Below are positions 29,720 to 39,742 of a DNA stretch of 64,000 nucleotides, one piece after another (position 1 is the first letter of the stretch; the number at the start of each line of letters is the position of its first letter). The notes beneath the pieces are model-generated. The model worked only from the letters and a program-made list of their open reading frames with translations. It did no database searches and was not told the origin of the DNA. This DNA is from Ascoidea rubescens DSM 1968. Its lineage: Eukaryota > Ascomycota > Saccharomycetes > Ascoideales > Ascoideaceae. The translations under genes were made by a program, and so were the position numbers. Where the stretch lies: the NCBI RefSeq assembly GCF_001661345.1, contig NW_017962913.1:2175428-2239427 (forward strand). Direction: 5' to 3'.

Positions 29720-30349
29720 ATGAACTTTGGCACTTTGTTATCTCAAGTCAAGAATAATGGCAAGGTCTCATCTTCGTCTTCCTCCTCAAGTTCAGCCTTG
29801 AAATCAAATGCTGCTAAAAACCTACCTTCTTTCACACAAGTCAACAACCAAAGTGCTTCAAAATCAAACTATGATAGCAGACTCAGCTACTCTACTAATA
29901 TTGACCCTTCGGTTGCACGACTAAAAGCTGCTAGAAGATCTGAAAGGGAAAAGGAAGAGAGTGTCAGGAAGAAAAGCACTGCTAGCTTGTCTGCAAAGAA
30001 AGCTTCAACTAAAAATTCTTCCAGAAAACCTGCCACCTCTAATGCCAACACTAGCAGCAATAAAATTTACAAGAGCACCTCATTTGGAAGAACTAAGACA
30101 TCTGCTAATGACTTCAAAGACCAACCCTTGAGACCTGCAGTAGTCAGAAAAAAAATAAAATTCAGTGATTTGATGAAAACCGCTGAAAAAATCGATGCCT
30201 CCAAGCTTTCAATAACTCCATCTTTTAAAAAGAAAACTCCCAATAATCCAAGAACTCCTTCCAAACCTTCACCACCAGCAAATGCTGCTCAACCACTAAA
30301 GAAAAAACCCATTACTCTGAGTCCTAAAGCAAGATCTCCAATCCCCACC

Positions 30350-30435
<86 letters not shown>

Positions 30436-31216
30436 TAATAACAATAATAATAATAATAATAATTCTCGTTTACCAAATAATGCCAAATCTAAAAGCTTGC
30501 CCCCACCATCTTCGAATGATCGTCATTCTAATAACCGCAACCATAGCCATAACAACAACATGAATAATAGATCTGTTCACCCAGCAAAAAAACCAAACGA
30601 ACCTATTCCCTTTACTGGCCCATCCAAAGAAGTCCAAAAACAACTAGCAGCAATCAGAAAGAGAAAACTACAGAAAAAGAGATTTGGCTCCGATTTTAGA
30701 GAAGCAAATGAAGAAGATGACGATTTCATTGTCTCTGATTCTGAAGACGTTGGCGGAGACTATGGAGGCGCTCCAGTCAAAAGAAAACACTCTTCTGGCC
30801 TATCTGGCTCATCTGCTTATAGAAATAGCCAAAGATCTTCAAAACCACTGGCCCCAACAAAGAAAAGAAGATATTCTGATGATGATCGTTACAGCTCTCG
30901 TCCAAGTCGTGGCAATTCTCGTCACAGAGACTATGACGATTATGATGACTATGACGATGATGATGGCTTTGTGGAAAACGACGATCCTGGTTATGACAGA
31001 GACGAAATTTGGAACATCTTTCATGGCCACAAACCAAGAAATCAATATTATGATTTTGACGATGATCTATCAGATATGGAAGCTACTGGTAACGATGTTT
31101 TTGCCGAAGAAGCTTATTCTTCCAAACAAGCAAGGGAAGAAGAACTAAGAGAAAAACTAAGAGAAAAGAAAAGAATTCAAGCAAAAAAAGCAAAACTTCA
31201 AAACATTAAAAAATAA
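29720..31216 (+). CDS. SPT2: Chromatin protein Spt2
   Basis: HMG-like histone H3/H4 chaperone acting in transcription elongation. The 498-residue product starts MNFGTLLSQVKNNGK and ends in the diagnostic SPT2 domain: DDDFIVSDSED, then YDRDEIWNIFHGHKP, YDFDDDLSDMEATGNDVFAEE and a basic helix KAREE...REKKRIQAKKAKLQ type tail. The middle is Ser/Lys-rich and contains a run of about 38 Asn encoded by a nearly pure AAT tract (30349-30462). Poly-Leu and poly-Ile frames on the other strand are shadows of this tract. Confidence 0.9.
30349..30462 (+). repeat. AAT microsatellite coding for poly-Asn in SPT2
   Basis: About 38 AAT/AAC triplets in frame within SPT2. Length is expected to vary between strains. 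Confidence 0.9.
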
Positions 31217-31876
31217 AACCAACAAGATAATTTATTCTCTATAATCATAATTATCATTAAAAACAAATAAAAGATTTTGAAATATTAGTTTTACAAAAAC
31301 TTTTTTGAAAGAATATTACATTTCAACTCTTATAGCTCAAAACAAAGAAAAAAAAGAAAAAAAAAAACATTTATCTGCAATTTAATTTCCTTTAAAAATT
31401 TTGGTTCTCATTTTTGCTTTACTTTTTATTCAAAAATTCTGTAAATTTAATTCTTATATTATTCCAATTCAATTTCATTTCATTCTATTCTCAGTTTATT
31501 ATAATTTTTTTATATTCTGTTTAGTTTTCTTTTTTTATTTAATTTATTTATCATTGGTTTTTTTATCTATTTTTTTTTTAATTTCAAAGGATATTCAACT
31601 GCATTTCAATTTTTTAACTTCATTCTAAATAATCTCTTTTTTTACTAATTTTTGTTTTTGATTCTTTCAACTCTTTATTCTCATTATAGTTGATAAAATT
31701 TAGCATTTTCGAACTTTAGCCAATAAATGACTCTTTTCATTATTGAATAGTTAATATTTTAATTGGATTTATATTATACATTCTATCTTCTCATTCAAAT
31801 TATTTGAATTAATAAAAAACTCTATATTAAATACAATTACTATTAGTAAATTTTAGATACCAAAAAAAACATAAAA
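31217..31876. other. Convergent 3' intergenic region, SPT2/TRF
   Basis: 660 bp of T-rich AT-rich sequence between two gene ends. The one open frame (31401-31628) is Phe/Leu/Ile only. Nothing else seen. Confidence 0.55.
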
Positions 31877-34480
31877 TCAAATATTATCTCCTCCCTTTAA
31901 TGCCCAAAATTGTCTTCTTTCAGCTTTATTTGCTTTAGACATTTCTAACTCTGACAAACTTTGGATTTTATCATTCTCTGACTTTTGATTGTCTGTCTTT
32001 TGCAATTTAACTGTAGTTATTTGAAAATCGGAAGAATCAACAAGATCAAATTTCCTTTTATTATTTGTTAAATTATTAGTCAAATAGTTGCTGTTCAAAG
32101 TGTTTGAAAGATTTTTGTTATCAAAATGAGAGTCATCTGTTTCAAAACTATCGTCTGATCCATCTATCACAATTACTTCTTCTTTTGTATCACTTTCACT
32201 ATCTGAAATATTCATAAACTGATCAACAGTAATATTTTGACGATTAACATTTTCAGTGTTTTTTTTATTACTGTTCTGAATTAATTTTTGTTTTTTAGCT
32301 TCTCTTACTTTTTTTAAACCATCTAATTTTGATTCTCTAACTGTTTTAATTGCCTCGATTCTTGAGCTCTTTTTAGTTTTCTTTTCTTTTTTGGCTTTCT
32401 TTTCGGGAACTTCTGTTGGTGTTTCTTCTAAATCTGAGCTGTCTATTATAATAACTTCAGCTTCACCATTAGTAAGCTGTTCAGTTTTAGTTTTAGTTTC
32501 CATTTCCATTTCCATTTGTAATTTTAATTTTTGTTTTTGTAATCTTGCTTGACGTTTTTTCTCTTTCAATTTTTCCCTTTTTCTTTCCATTTTTCTTTGC
32601 TTTTTTGTATTACGCGGTTCTTGGTTATCTTGGTTCTCTTGATTATCTTGGTTACTTTGTTTATCCTTTTTAGCAGTCTTTTTCCTTTTTTGAATATTTT
32701 CAATAACATTAACAGTATTTGAATTTAGATCCTCATCACTCAAATCTGAATAAAAGTGGATGCCGCTAATGGCATCAGATGTTAGAGGAGGTAGTTTATT
32801 TTTATGTTCGATTTCATTGAAAAAGGAGTCATTATCTATGATTGCAATATTTATGACTAAGTTTCTATCATCATTAAAACTTCTATTTTCGCCCTTATAT
32901 TTGATTACATCACCCAATAAGGTCTTTCCAAATCTTTCTTTATAAGTGGTAGGAGATAGTTCGTAACATTTTGTAGTTAACAATTGAAAAGCACCGGAAA
33001 AGGCCTTTTTGATATCAATTATGTTAAAAGTGCCTCTACTGATATTGTTTTTAGGATCTAAAGGATCTTGAATAGATAGACCAAAAGTGGTTCTTGTTTT
33101 CAATTCTGAGTAGTTCTGTTTTGGTAAATAACAGCAGCCTCTTTTGTTTGAGACACAAATTGCAATGTTTTCGTAATTGAAATTTCTGCCATATAGTTCA
33201 AAGAACTCTATTAGCAAGATACCTAAATTTTCTTTTGCTAGAATTGTGCTTGAAGACAATTTTGGGTGTAGGTTTAGGAAATTGTAGACTAGGCAAATGA
33301 TTGAAAAGCCACCTAAACCACCAAGATGAACATTGTTTAGTCTTCTTGAGGCAAGAAAAACTTTAATGATGAGAACCAATTCTCTCAAGCCATCGGTTTC
33401 AACTAACCAAGATCTAATTAGTTTTGCGGCTTCAATGCCATTAGTTCTTTCAAACGAGATATCGATATGAATTTTAGAATGGATATGGATTAGTTTGATG
33501 ATCGGCACTTTTGCCTTTGCGATGACTTCCAAGTTTGAGAATAAGCCAGTTTTTCTTAAAGCTGAGGATAGAGCATATAGTTTTGATCTATTCTCTTTGT
33601 TGCCGAATTTTGATACCACAACCATATCGATATCTGAGCCAGGCAAGTATAAATCAGTGGCATAGGAACCAAAAACATGAACTTTAGTATCAGGCCAAAA
33701 ATTTGTTATTATCGAGCTTAAGGTTTCAAAGCAATTATTACGAAGTTTGATTTCTTCCTTTGTTGGGGATATAAAACTGACAAAGTCTTCAATTTCAGTA
33801 TTTAGCAAATCTGGTATGCTTCTTAGTTCTGAGTGATCATGATCTCGAAGCCAGAATACTTTGTTATTAATGGGACGAAGATTTGATTGAGATTCAGTGT
33901 GTTCATCGTCAGTGTTCTTTCCAAAGGTGTCGCTATCAGAACCAAGCTGGATAGCTGAGTCGTCAAAGTCTTTATAGTCGTCATATTTATTATAGTCTGT
34001 TTCAGTGGGTATTTTCGGATGTTTATGAGATTTATGAGACTCACGAGATTCATCTGGTTTTCTTGTTATCTTTTTGGATTTAGATTTAGATTTTATGTCA
34101 GTGTATTTTGAAGCAGACTGATCATCAGAATCAGAAAAGTCAAAGCCAATGAAATCTTCGTTGTGTGCTAAGTCGTCCTGGAGATTGATCCTTTTAACAG
34201 AGCTGTTTTGCTGAACTATGGCCACTGATTCCTGGTTATGTTTCAGAGAACCATCTACATAACTTTCGCTATCAAGATCTATTATATTCCCAATACTCAA
34301 GTCCAAGACGATTTCTTGGTCGCAAATTGCAAAGGGGTCGTTTTGATTGGACATTGAACCCGAATTCGAAAGCAGTATTGCATCTACAGCTTTTATGCCA
34401 TTACCACTGTAGGTGTGGTCGCCATTAATGTTCTCTATCTTTGCATCCGCTATATTGTCTATCAGTATACTGTGGTCCAT
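31877..34480 (-). CDS. Non-canonical poly(A) polymerase Trf4/Trf5 (Pap2), TRAMP complex
   Basis: Nuclear poly(A) polymerase that tags aberrant RNAs for exosome decay. From the chosen ATG (MDHSILIDN, 34480) the product is 867 residues. About 220 residues of acidic disordered N-terminus lead to the polymerase core: VHVFGSYATDLYLPGSDIDMVVV (GS plus DxD, about residues 268-290), IDISFERTNGIEAAKLIRSW (third catalytic Asp) and the PAP-associated domain with GGLGGFSIICLVYNFL, LLIEFFELYGRNFNY and NNISRGTFNIIDIKKAFSGAF. A long Lys/Glu-rich C-terminal tail (REKLKEKKRQARLQKQKL) follows, larger than in S. cerevisiae Trf4. A single copy in the window cannot be assigned to Trf4 or Trf5. The frame extends 14 codons upstream; that start is possible but adds a hydrophobic leader. 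Confidence 0.93.
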   Translation of the reverse strand: MDHSILIDNIADAKIENINGDHTYSGNGIKAVDAILLSNSGSMSNQNDPFAICDQEIVLDLSIGNIIDLDSESYVDGSLKHNQESVAIVQQNSSVKRINLQDDLAHNEDFIGFDFSDSDDQSASKYTDIKSKSKSKKITRKPDESRESHKSHKHPKIPTETDYNKYDDYKDFDDSAIQLGSDSDTFGKNTDDEHTESQSNLRPINNKVFWLRDHDHSELRSIPDLLNTEIEDFVSFISPTKEEIKLRNNCFETLSSIITNFWPDTKVHVFGSYATDLYLPGSDIDMVVVSKFGNKENRSKLYALSSALRKTGLFSNLEVIAKAKVPIIKLIHIHSKIHIDISFERTNGIEAAKLIRSWLVETDGLRELVLIIKVFLASRRLNNVHLGGLGGFSIICLVYNFLNLHPKLSSSTILAKENLGILLIEFFELYGRNFNYENIAICVSNKRGCCYLPKQNYSELKTRTTFGLSIQDPLDPKNNISRGTFNIIDIKKAFSGAFQLLTTKCYELSPTTYKERFGKTLLGDVIKYKGENRSFNDDRNLVINIAIIDNDSFFNEIEHKNKLPPLTSDAISGIHFYSDLSDEDLNSNTVNVIENIQKRKKTAKKDKQSNQDNQENQDNQEPRNTKKQRKMERKREKLKEKKRQARLQKQKLKLQMEMEMETKTKTEQLTNGEAEVIIIDSSDLEETPTEVPEKKAKKEKKTKKSSRIEAIKTVRESKLDGLKKVREAKKQKLIQNSNKKNTENVNRQNITVDQFMNISDSESDTKEEVIVIDGSDDSFETDDSHFDNKNLSNTLNSNYLTNNLTNNKRKFDLVDSSDFQITTVKLQKTDNQKSENDKIQSLSELEMSKANKAERRQFWALKGGDNI

Positions 34481-35131
34481 TGCTTTTATTATAGTGAATT
34501 TGACGAAAGGGCAAACGAACAAAACAAACTGCTAGGTGTATGAAATAGAGCAGCTTGAATCAGAAAAAATTTGTTATAAGCTTTTGTCTTTAGCTGAATT
34601 TCATATAAGTTCAGCGGATAATGAATAAGAAACGAAAGAGGATTCCAAATTGGATTAAGATTGGATTAAGATTGGGTTGGAATTGAAAAAAATGAATTAA
34701 AACTGATAAAAAAACCAATTAAAATTTGAATTAACTCAAAATTTCTTGCGGTTTTCCAAATATTTTTTTTTGGATTTAGAGTTAAGTGCGCAAAAAACCG
34801 TTTCTGGAGGGAAAACTGCATATTGGAACTTGAAAAAAACTCTCCCGTCCTGATAAGACGGGGCAATCAGAAGCAGTGGACAGAAACGTCCATAGAAAGT
34901 TGAAGAAAGCTGAAGAAAGTTGTTAAAAAGTTGCAAAAGGTTGCAAAAAAGGTGGAAAGAAGGTTGGGTCTTGCAAAGAAAGCACTAGCGACAATCAAGA
35001 GAAGAGTGAGAGGCTGTTGGATGTGCTGGTATATAAGGCGATGAGTGTGCTGGTGCTGAAGCAGGAGCACCAGAATAGTTGGAATAGCTATATTAACAGC
35101 CATAATAACAGCCATAAATCAAAATAACACA
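34481..35131. other. Divergent TRF/POM33 promoter
   Basis: 651 bp. It contains GAAGAAAG and GTTGCAAAA direct repeats (about 34900-34955) and a TATATAAG box (35030-35037) for the POM33 gene. An ATG at 35041 opens a 28-codon frame but lies 3 bp after the TATA box, so it should not be transcribed. Confidence 0.6.
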
Positions 35132-36082
35132 ATGTTGACGAAGGACTCCAGAATAGCTGTCTGTTGTGGCAGCGAGACTGTTGCTCGAAGAGATTGGAGC
35201 CATTTTGCAGCTGAACTACGGCTCTTGTGCCATGTAAGTCTCTTATCGTTTGCTGATTTGTTTTATGAAGAACCAGTTATTAACTCAGCTCTCTTCTCTC
35301 AGTCTGTTCAAATCCACTGGTATTTGGGAAACATCGTCATAGTGGTTGGAACCATGGGCCACACTTTGACCACTTTATATTCGTTCAGATGCCCCCAGCT
35401 AGTTTATCTTCCTGACTTCTTCTATGAGATCACTTTCACATCCATAATATTTGTCTACTCAATAGTTATCTGGAAAAGCTACTCGACCACTGCCAGAACA
35501 ACCACCAAACGTAACAACTATTTTGTTCCATCAAGGTTGTCTCGATTCAACAGCTTTATCAGCCAGCTATCGTCTGATCAAAATGTCCACTACCTCCTCC
35601 TTGCAATCCTAATCAATGCTGCTGATTTTGTCTCATATCTCCAGATTTTGTATTTATTGCCCTTCATGGTTTATTCTCTCTTTCATGTCACCAGCTACAC
35701 AAAGGATCACATCTTGCCAATCTTGCCATACATCAACGACAAATCCTTGAATAACTTGATATCAACCTTTGATAAATTAGTTGTTTTTTTCCAATTATCT
35801 CAGTTTAATATTGTATCCAATTTAGAAGTCATTTTTCTTATCAATTTGCTAGTTTTTACGCTTCTGATTTATCTAAATTTCTTAAATTCATTCAACTCAT
35901 TCATTCCCTTCCCTCCGCCAAATCTTATCAAGAAAACCGATAATAATAGCAGAATTATTTATTATCTGTATATATCTGCTATCTATTGTTACTTTATCAA
36001 ACATAACTATAACATTAAACCCTCAATGAAAAAAGTTATTAAAAATTACGGTTTTCTTGAAACTCTCATCAACCATCTTTAA
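35132..36082 (+). CDS. Pom33/Per33 family ER and nuclear-pore membrane protein
   Basis: Predicted polytopic ER/nuclear-envelope protein of the TMEM33 family (S. cerevisiae Pom33 and Per33, S. pombe Tts1). The unspliced frame gives 316 residues. Family features: an IHWYLGN segment starting the first membrane helix, further hydrophobic helices around DFFYEITFTSIIFVYSIVIW and NVHYLLLAILINAADF, then YLLPFMVYSLFHVTSYTKDHILPIL. An internal GTAAGT (35234) with TATTAAC and CAG at 35302 would remove 69 nt in frame and give 293 residues, closer to Pom33/Per33 (about 275); I cannot tell which form is real. The last 60 residues diverge. Start supported by a TATATAAG box about 95 bp upstream. Family assignment is from memory of the motif region. 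Confidence 0.75.
   Translation: MLTKDSRIAVCCGSETVARRDWSHFAAELRLLCHVSLLSFADLFYEEPVINSALFSQSVQIHWYLGNIVIVVGTMGHTLTTLYSFRCPQLVYLPDFFYEITFTSIIFVYSIVIWKSYSTTARTTTKRNNYFVPSRLSRFNSFISQLSSDQNVHYLLLAILINAADFVSYLQILYLLPFMVYSLFHVTSYTKDHILPILPYINDKSLNNLISTFDKLVVFFQLSQFNIVSNLEVIFLINLLVFTLLIYLNFLNSFNSFIPFPPPNLIKKTDNNSRIIYYLYISAIYCYFIKHNYNIKPSMKKVIKNYGFLETLINHL
35234..35302 (+). other. Candidate in-frame intron in POM33 gene
   Basis: Donor GTAAGT (35234-35239), branch-like TATTAAC (35278-35284) and acceptor CTCTCAG (ending 35302). Length 69 nt is a multiple of three and has no stop, so the frame reads through. Removing it places LRLLCH directly before SVQIHWYLGN, a more family-like N-terminus. Confidence 0.5.
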
Positions 36083-36364
36083 GATCTTTCCAATAAATTT
36101 ATAAATTTATAAATTTATAAATTTATTTTCTCCACAACCTTTAGTCTTTTTTTCTTTTCTTTCTTTATTACAGCACAATCTGCATTTTTTTAATAACTAA
36201 TCATCAAACTTACATCAAGTCCTTCTTTGCTTTTCATTATCATTTCATTTTTTTTTTCAGTTGTTTTATTTCTTTTACTTTACTTTATCTCTTCCCACGT
36301 ATTTCATTCATTTCTCATCAATATAGATATTTTTTAATAAATTACAACAAAATCTAATTGCTTT
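36083..36364. other. Convergent 3' intergenic region with AAATTTAT tandem
   Basis: 282 bp between POM33 and LCP5 ends. A 10-bp TAAATTTATA tandem of about four units lies at 36095-36127. No gene seen. Confidence 0.6.
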
Positions 36365-37447
36365 CTAACGACGTCTTTTAGCTTTTGACCAAGCCGATGA
36401 TGAATTATCACTTCTCTTTCTCTTAAAATCACTAGACTTGAAACTCTTGGAGTTGTTAAATATAGAAAAATCCTCACCACCAAAAACATTCAATTGCTTC
36501 TGTCTTGATTCTCTACCACTTTTCTTTCTTTGGCTCTTTGAACTTGGTAATCTAACAAAGTTATTCTCTTCATAATCTTGAATCTCCCTTTCCTTTTCTC
36601 TATCCCTATTGGTTTTAACTCCACCTCTGCCATGATTAACAATCGTAGATCCAATCGAGGCCTCTAATAATGGCGCGTTTCCATATTCCTTTAAATATTC
36701 ATCCATTGATTGAATTCTCTTGTTCTTACTCTTCATTGGTTTGTCTAATGAATCCTTATTGGATGTTGGTGGTGCAACTGCTGATATCCTTGGTGGTTTA
36801 TATTTTTCATTCAAATTTGATGTTGAAACATTTTCCTTTTCACTCGTACTTTTAATAGTTTTAATCAATGATTGAGTATCAGGTTTGAAATTCAACTCAT
36901 CATCACTATCACTGTCACCATCATTATCACTGCTATCATTTTCATTTATGCTTTGAGAAGCTATCGACTTGGGCTTTTTATCCAGTTCCTGGCTATCTTT
37001 TTCCATTCGTTTATATGTATTCACGATTTTATCAAATTGATAATTCAATTTTTTTTCCAAACTTTTTACACCTCTTTCAAGTATCACTCTTTGCGTAACT
37101 GTATTCTCTATTGATTTGTTTAATATTTTTTCGATTTCCACACCTTTCTCACCATCCTTTGTATTTTCATCGCTCTTTTCAAGATGATGATCTAATAGCT
37201 CAACTTTAGATAATATAATCAATGCCAAATTGTTTATATATGACAATAACGACGAATTCTTCAATGCCAATAACGACATTCCCTTAAGCTTATTATTTTT
37301 GTTTTTTTCACTCTCAAGAAGCAAATCCTCTACAAGTTTGGGTATCTTATCTTTTTGCAATAAACCAGAAGCATTTTTTTGAGATGCACAGGCCTTCTCA
37401 ACTGACGCTGTCATCTTAACAAGTAGCTGATCCAAATCTAGAGCCAT
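36365..37447 (-). CDS. LCP5: Small-subunit processome protein Lcp5 (neuroguidin/Sas10-C1D family)
   Basis: U3-associated nucleolar protein needed for 18S rRNA maturation. The 360-residue product has the Sas10/Utp3/C1D N-terminal helical domain (LLQKDKIPKLVEDLLL, GMSLLALKNSSLLSYINNLALIIL; about residues 25-90), then ERGVKSLEKKLNYQFDKIV, the Lcp5 motif KYKPPRISAVAPP, SMDEYLKEYGNAPLLEASIGSTIVNHGRGGVKT and a basic C-terminus ending KRRR. All match Lcp5 in order and length (S. cerevisiae 357). Divergent from NSA2, another ribosome-biogenesis gene, across a 256-bp promoter, which would allow joint control. Confidence 0.93.
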   Translation of the reverse strand: MALDLDQLLVKMTASVEKACASQKNASGLLQKDKIPKLVEDLLLESEKNKNNKLKGMSLLALKNSSLLSYINNLALIILSKVELLDHHLEKSDENTKDGEKGVEIEKILNKSIENTVTQRVILERGVKSLEKKLNYQFDKIVNTYKRMEKDSQELDKKPKSIASQSINENDSSDNDGDSDSDDELNFKPDTQSLIKTIKSTSEKENVSTSNLNEKYKPPRISAVAPPTSNKDSLDKPMKSKNKRIQSMDEYLKEYGNAPLLEASIGSTIVNHGRGGVKTNRDREKEREIQDYEENNFVRLPSSKSQRKKSGRESRQKQLNVFGGEDFSIFNNSKSFKSSDFKRKRSDNSSSAWSKAKRRR

Positions 37448-37703
37448 AATATAATGTAGTGTAATTTTATATATTTGATATATTAGATCAATATCAATAT
37501 CAATATAGGAAGATTATTCACCCAATTTTTTTATCAAAAACGAAAAATCTCAAAAATCTGCACAATTTTTTTTCATGTAAACAATCACGTGAGAACATCA
37601 AAAAATTTCAAATTTTTTTTATCAGCTTTTATCTTTAATCAGAAAAAAAAATATCGTTATAACAGACTTTAAAAAGGAAGTAAAATCGATAGAATAACTT
37701 GAA
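37448..37703. promoter_or_regulatory. Divergent LCP5/NSA2 promoter
   Basis: 256-bp AT-rich promoter between two ribosome-biogenesis genes. It has poly-T/A runs (37565-37575, 37611-37620) and a CACGTG-like AATCACGTGAGA (37585-37596; E-box core CACGTG). I did not see a clear PAC or RRPE element. Confidence 0.5.
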
Positions 37704-38565
37704 ATGGTATGTTTTGGTATTCCTATGATGAATGGAGCGTTCTATAGTGCTGCTGAGTTACTGACATTGTTTTTAATAGCCTCAAAACGAATATATTGAA
37801 CAACATATAAAACAACATGGTCGAAGACTTGATCATGAAGAAAGAAAACGTAAGAAAGAAGCAAGAGAGTCACATAGAATTTCCAAAGATGCTCAAAGAT
37901 TAACTGGCTGGAGAGGTAAACAGTTTGCTAAGAAACGTTATGCCGAAAAGGTATCAATGAAAAAGAAAATCAGAGCTCACGAACAAAGCAAAATTAAAGG
38001 GCCTACTAATGATAACAACGATAATAAAGAAGCCTTACCAACGTATCTTTTGGATCGTCAAGAGCAGAATACTGCAAAGGCTATATCCTCAAGTATAAAA
38101 CAAAAAAGATTGGAAAAACTTGATAAATTCTCTGTTCCATTACCAAGAGTCAGAGGTATTTCTGAAGAAGAAATGTTCAAAGTGATCAAAACAGGTAAGA
38201 AGACAAAGAAGAAGAGTTGGAAGAGAATGATAACCAAACACACATTTGTCGGTGATAATTTCACCAGAAAACCAGTTAAGTTGGAAAGAATTATCAGACC
38301 AAGTGCACTCAGACAAAAGAAGGCTAATGTGACGCATCCAGAGTTGGGTGTTACAGTGTTCTTACCCATTTTGAGTGTGAAAAAGAATCCTCAGAGTGCA
38401 ATGTATACTCAATTGGGTGTATTGACTAAAGGTACCATCATCGAAGTCAATGTCAGTGAATTAGGAATGGTTACTGCTGGTGGTAAAGTTGTTTGGGGTA
38501 AGTATGCTCAGATAACCAATGAACCGGATCGTGATGGTTGTGTTAATGCTGTTTTATTGGTTTAA
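37704..38565 (+). CDS. NSA2: 60S ribosome biogenesis factor Nsa2, start codon on its own exon
   Basis: Pre-60S assembly factor of the S8e-like family. The coding sequence is join(37704..37706, 37780..38565), 262 residues. Exon 1 is only the ATG, directly followed by GTATGT; exon 2 begins with [20 protein letters not shown], and M plus this is exactly the Nsa2 N-terminus. The rest tracks Nsa2 closely: [61 protein letters not shown] and the C-terminal S8e-like fold ending [16 protein letters not shown]. An unspliced frame would start at 37957 and lose 59 conserved residues. The length agrees with S. cerevisiae Nsa2 (261). Confidence 0.97.
37707..37779 (+). other. NSA2 intron after the start codon
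   Basis: 73-nt intron: donor GTATGT (37707-37712), branch-like TACTGAC (37759-37765; G replaces the usual A before the branch A) and acceptor AATAG ending 37779. The distance from branch to acceptor is short, as is common in compact yeast introns. Confidence 0.88.
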
Positions 38566-39177
38566 TTTACTATTTTGTCATCATGATACTATTATAACTG
38601 TTATTGTTTTAGAAATTATACTGTTGCGGCTTTTTTTTTCATTTTTTTTTTTCATTTCTATTCAAGCAATTATCTTTAATTCAATCTGATTATTCTTTTA
38701 GTTTTATGTAATGATGTGGAGAGAATACGGTAGTGATACTCAGTTATTAATCTAAAGACAGATGTTTGATAGTTTTTTCAGTTTAGACTTTATTTTATGA
38801 AAAACATTGGAAGGGACAATATTAGTACTGCTATTGAAAATTTAAGTAAAGATATAATTAAGTAAAAATAATAAATAAGATTATATTTAAAAATATTTGA
38901 CAAAAAAAAGCAAGAGAGACAAAAAAAAGGACTAAACGAGCTAAATATAATGAGGTATTAAATAGGAAAAAAAAAACGCATTTTCTGTCAACCAGTAAGA
39001 AAATAAAATTGTATTAAATAGAGATAACAATAGACAAATTAAATAATCAAATAAGATTTGGGGAAATAAAAATATTTTCATGAAAAGCACTGATAATTAA
39101 TAAAGATAAACTAAAGAAACAAAATGAGGCAGGTGAAAGAAAAAATAAAGATTAAGATTGAAATTCGAGTAACAGAG

Positions 39178-39219
<42 letters not shown>

Positions 39220-39742
39220 GTGATAATAGTGATAATAAATATGAAGGAAATTATATTAATTTTAATAAAATAAAACAAGAAAATAATTTGTCGTGTTTTG
39301 ATATTTTCAATTAAGGTTTGTATTCATACAGTAAGTTTATTAATGAGAAAATATAATTGAATAAATTTTGATTAGACAAGATTGTATTTTAAAATAGATA
39401 AAATAAATAGATAAAATAAATAGATAGATAAATAGATAGATGAAAGATAATAAAATAAAATAAATAAATAAAAAAGAAAAAAACAAACAAACGAATCGAA
39501 TAACAGACAAAAATCATTAAAGTATTAAAATTTTCTTTTTATTTTGAATTTTATTATTATTATTATTATTATTATTAGTAGTAGTAGTAGTAGTAGTAGT
39601 ATTTTTATAATTATTGATATTGATATTGATGAAAAACATTATTAATATTAGTATTATTGGATGTAGGAGTGAAGAGAAGAGTGTGAAGATAGGAGCAGTA
39701 TTTGTACTATTAAAATATAAGAAAATAAGATGATAATTACAA
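38566..39742. other. Convergent 3' intergenic region, NSA2/TUB2
   Basis: 1.18 kb, AT-rich, no gene recognised. An AAT tract (about 39180-39218) and, on the TUB2 side, an ATT tract passing into AGT triplets (about 39549-39601). The minus-strand frame over 39517-39801 reflects these triplets. Confidence 0.6.

Noticed and set aside
30289-30486. Poly-Leu frame opposite SPT2
   Set aside because: Complement of the AAT tract that encodes poly-Asn in SPT2.
35041-35127. 28-codon upstream frame before the POM33 gene
   Set aside because: Its ATG lies 3 bp after the TATA box, so it should not be in the transcript.
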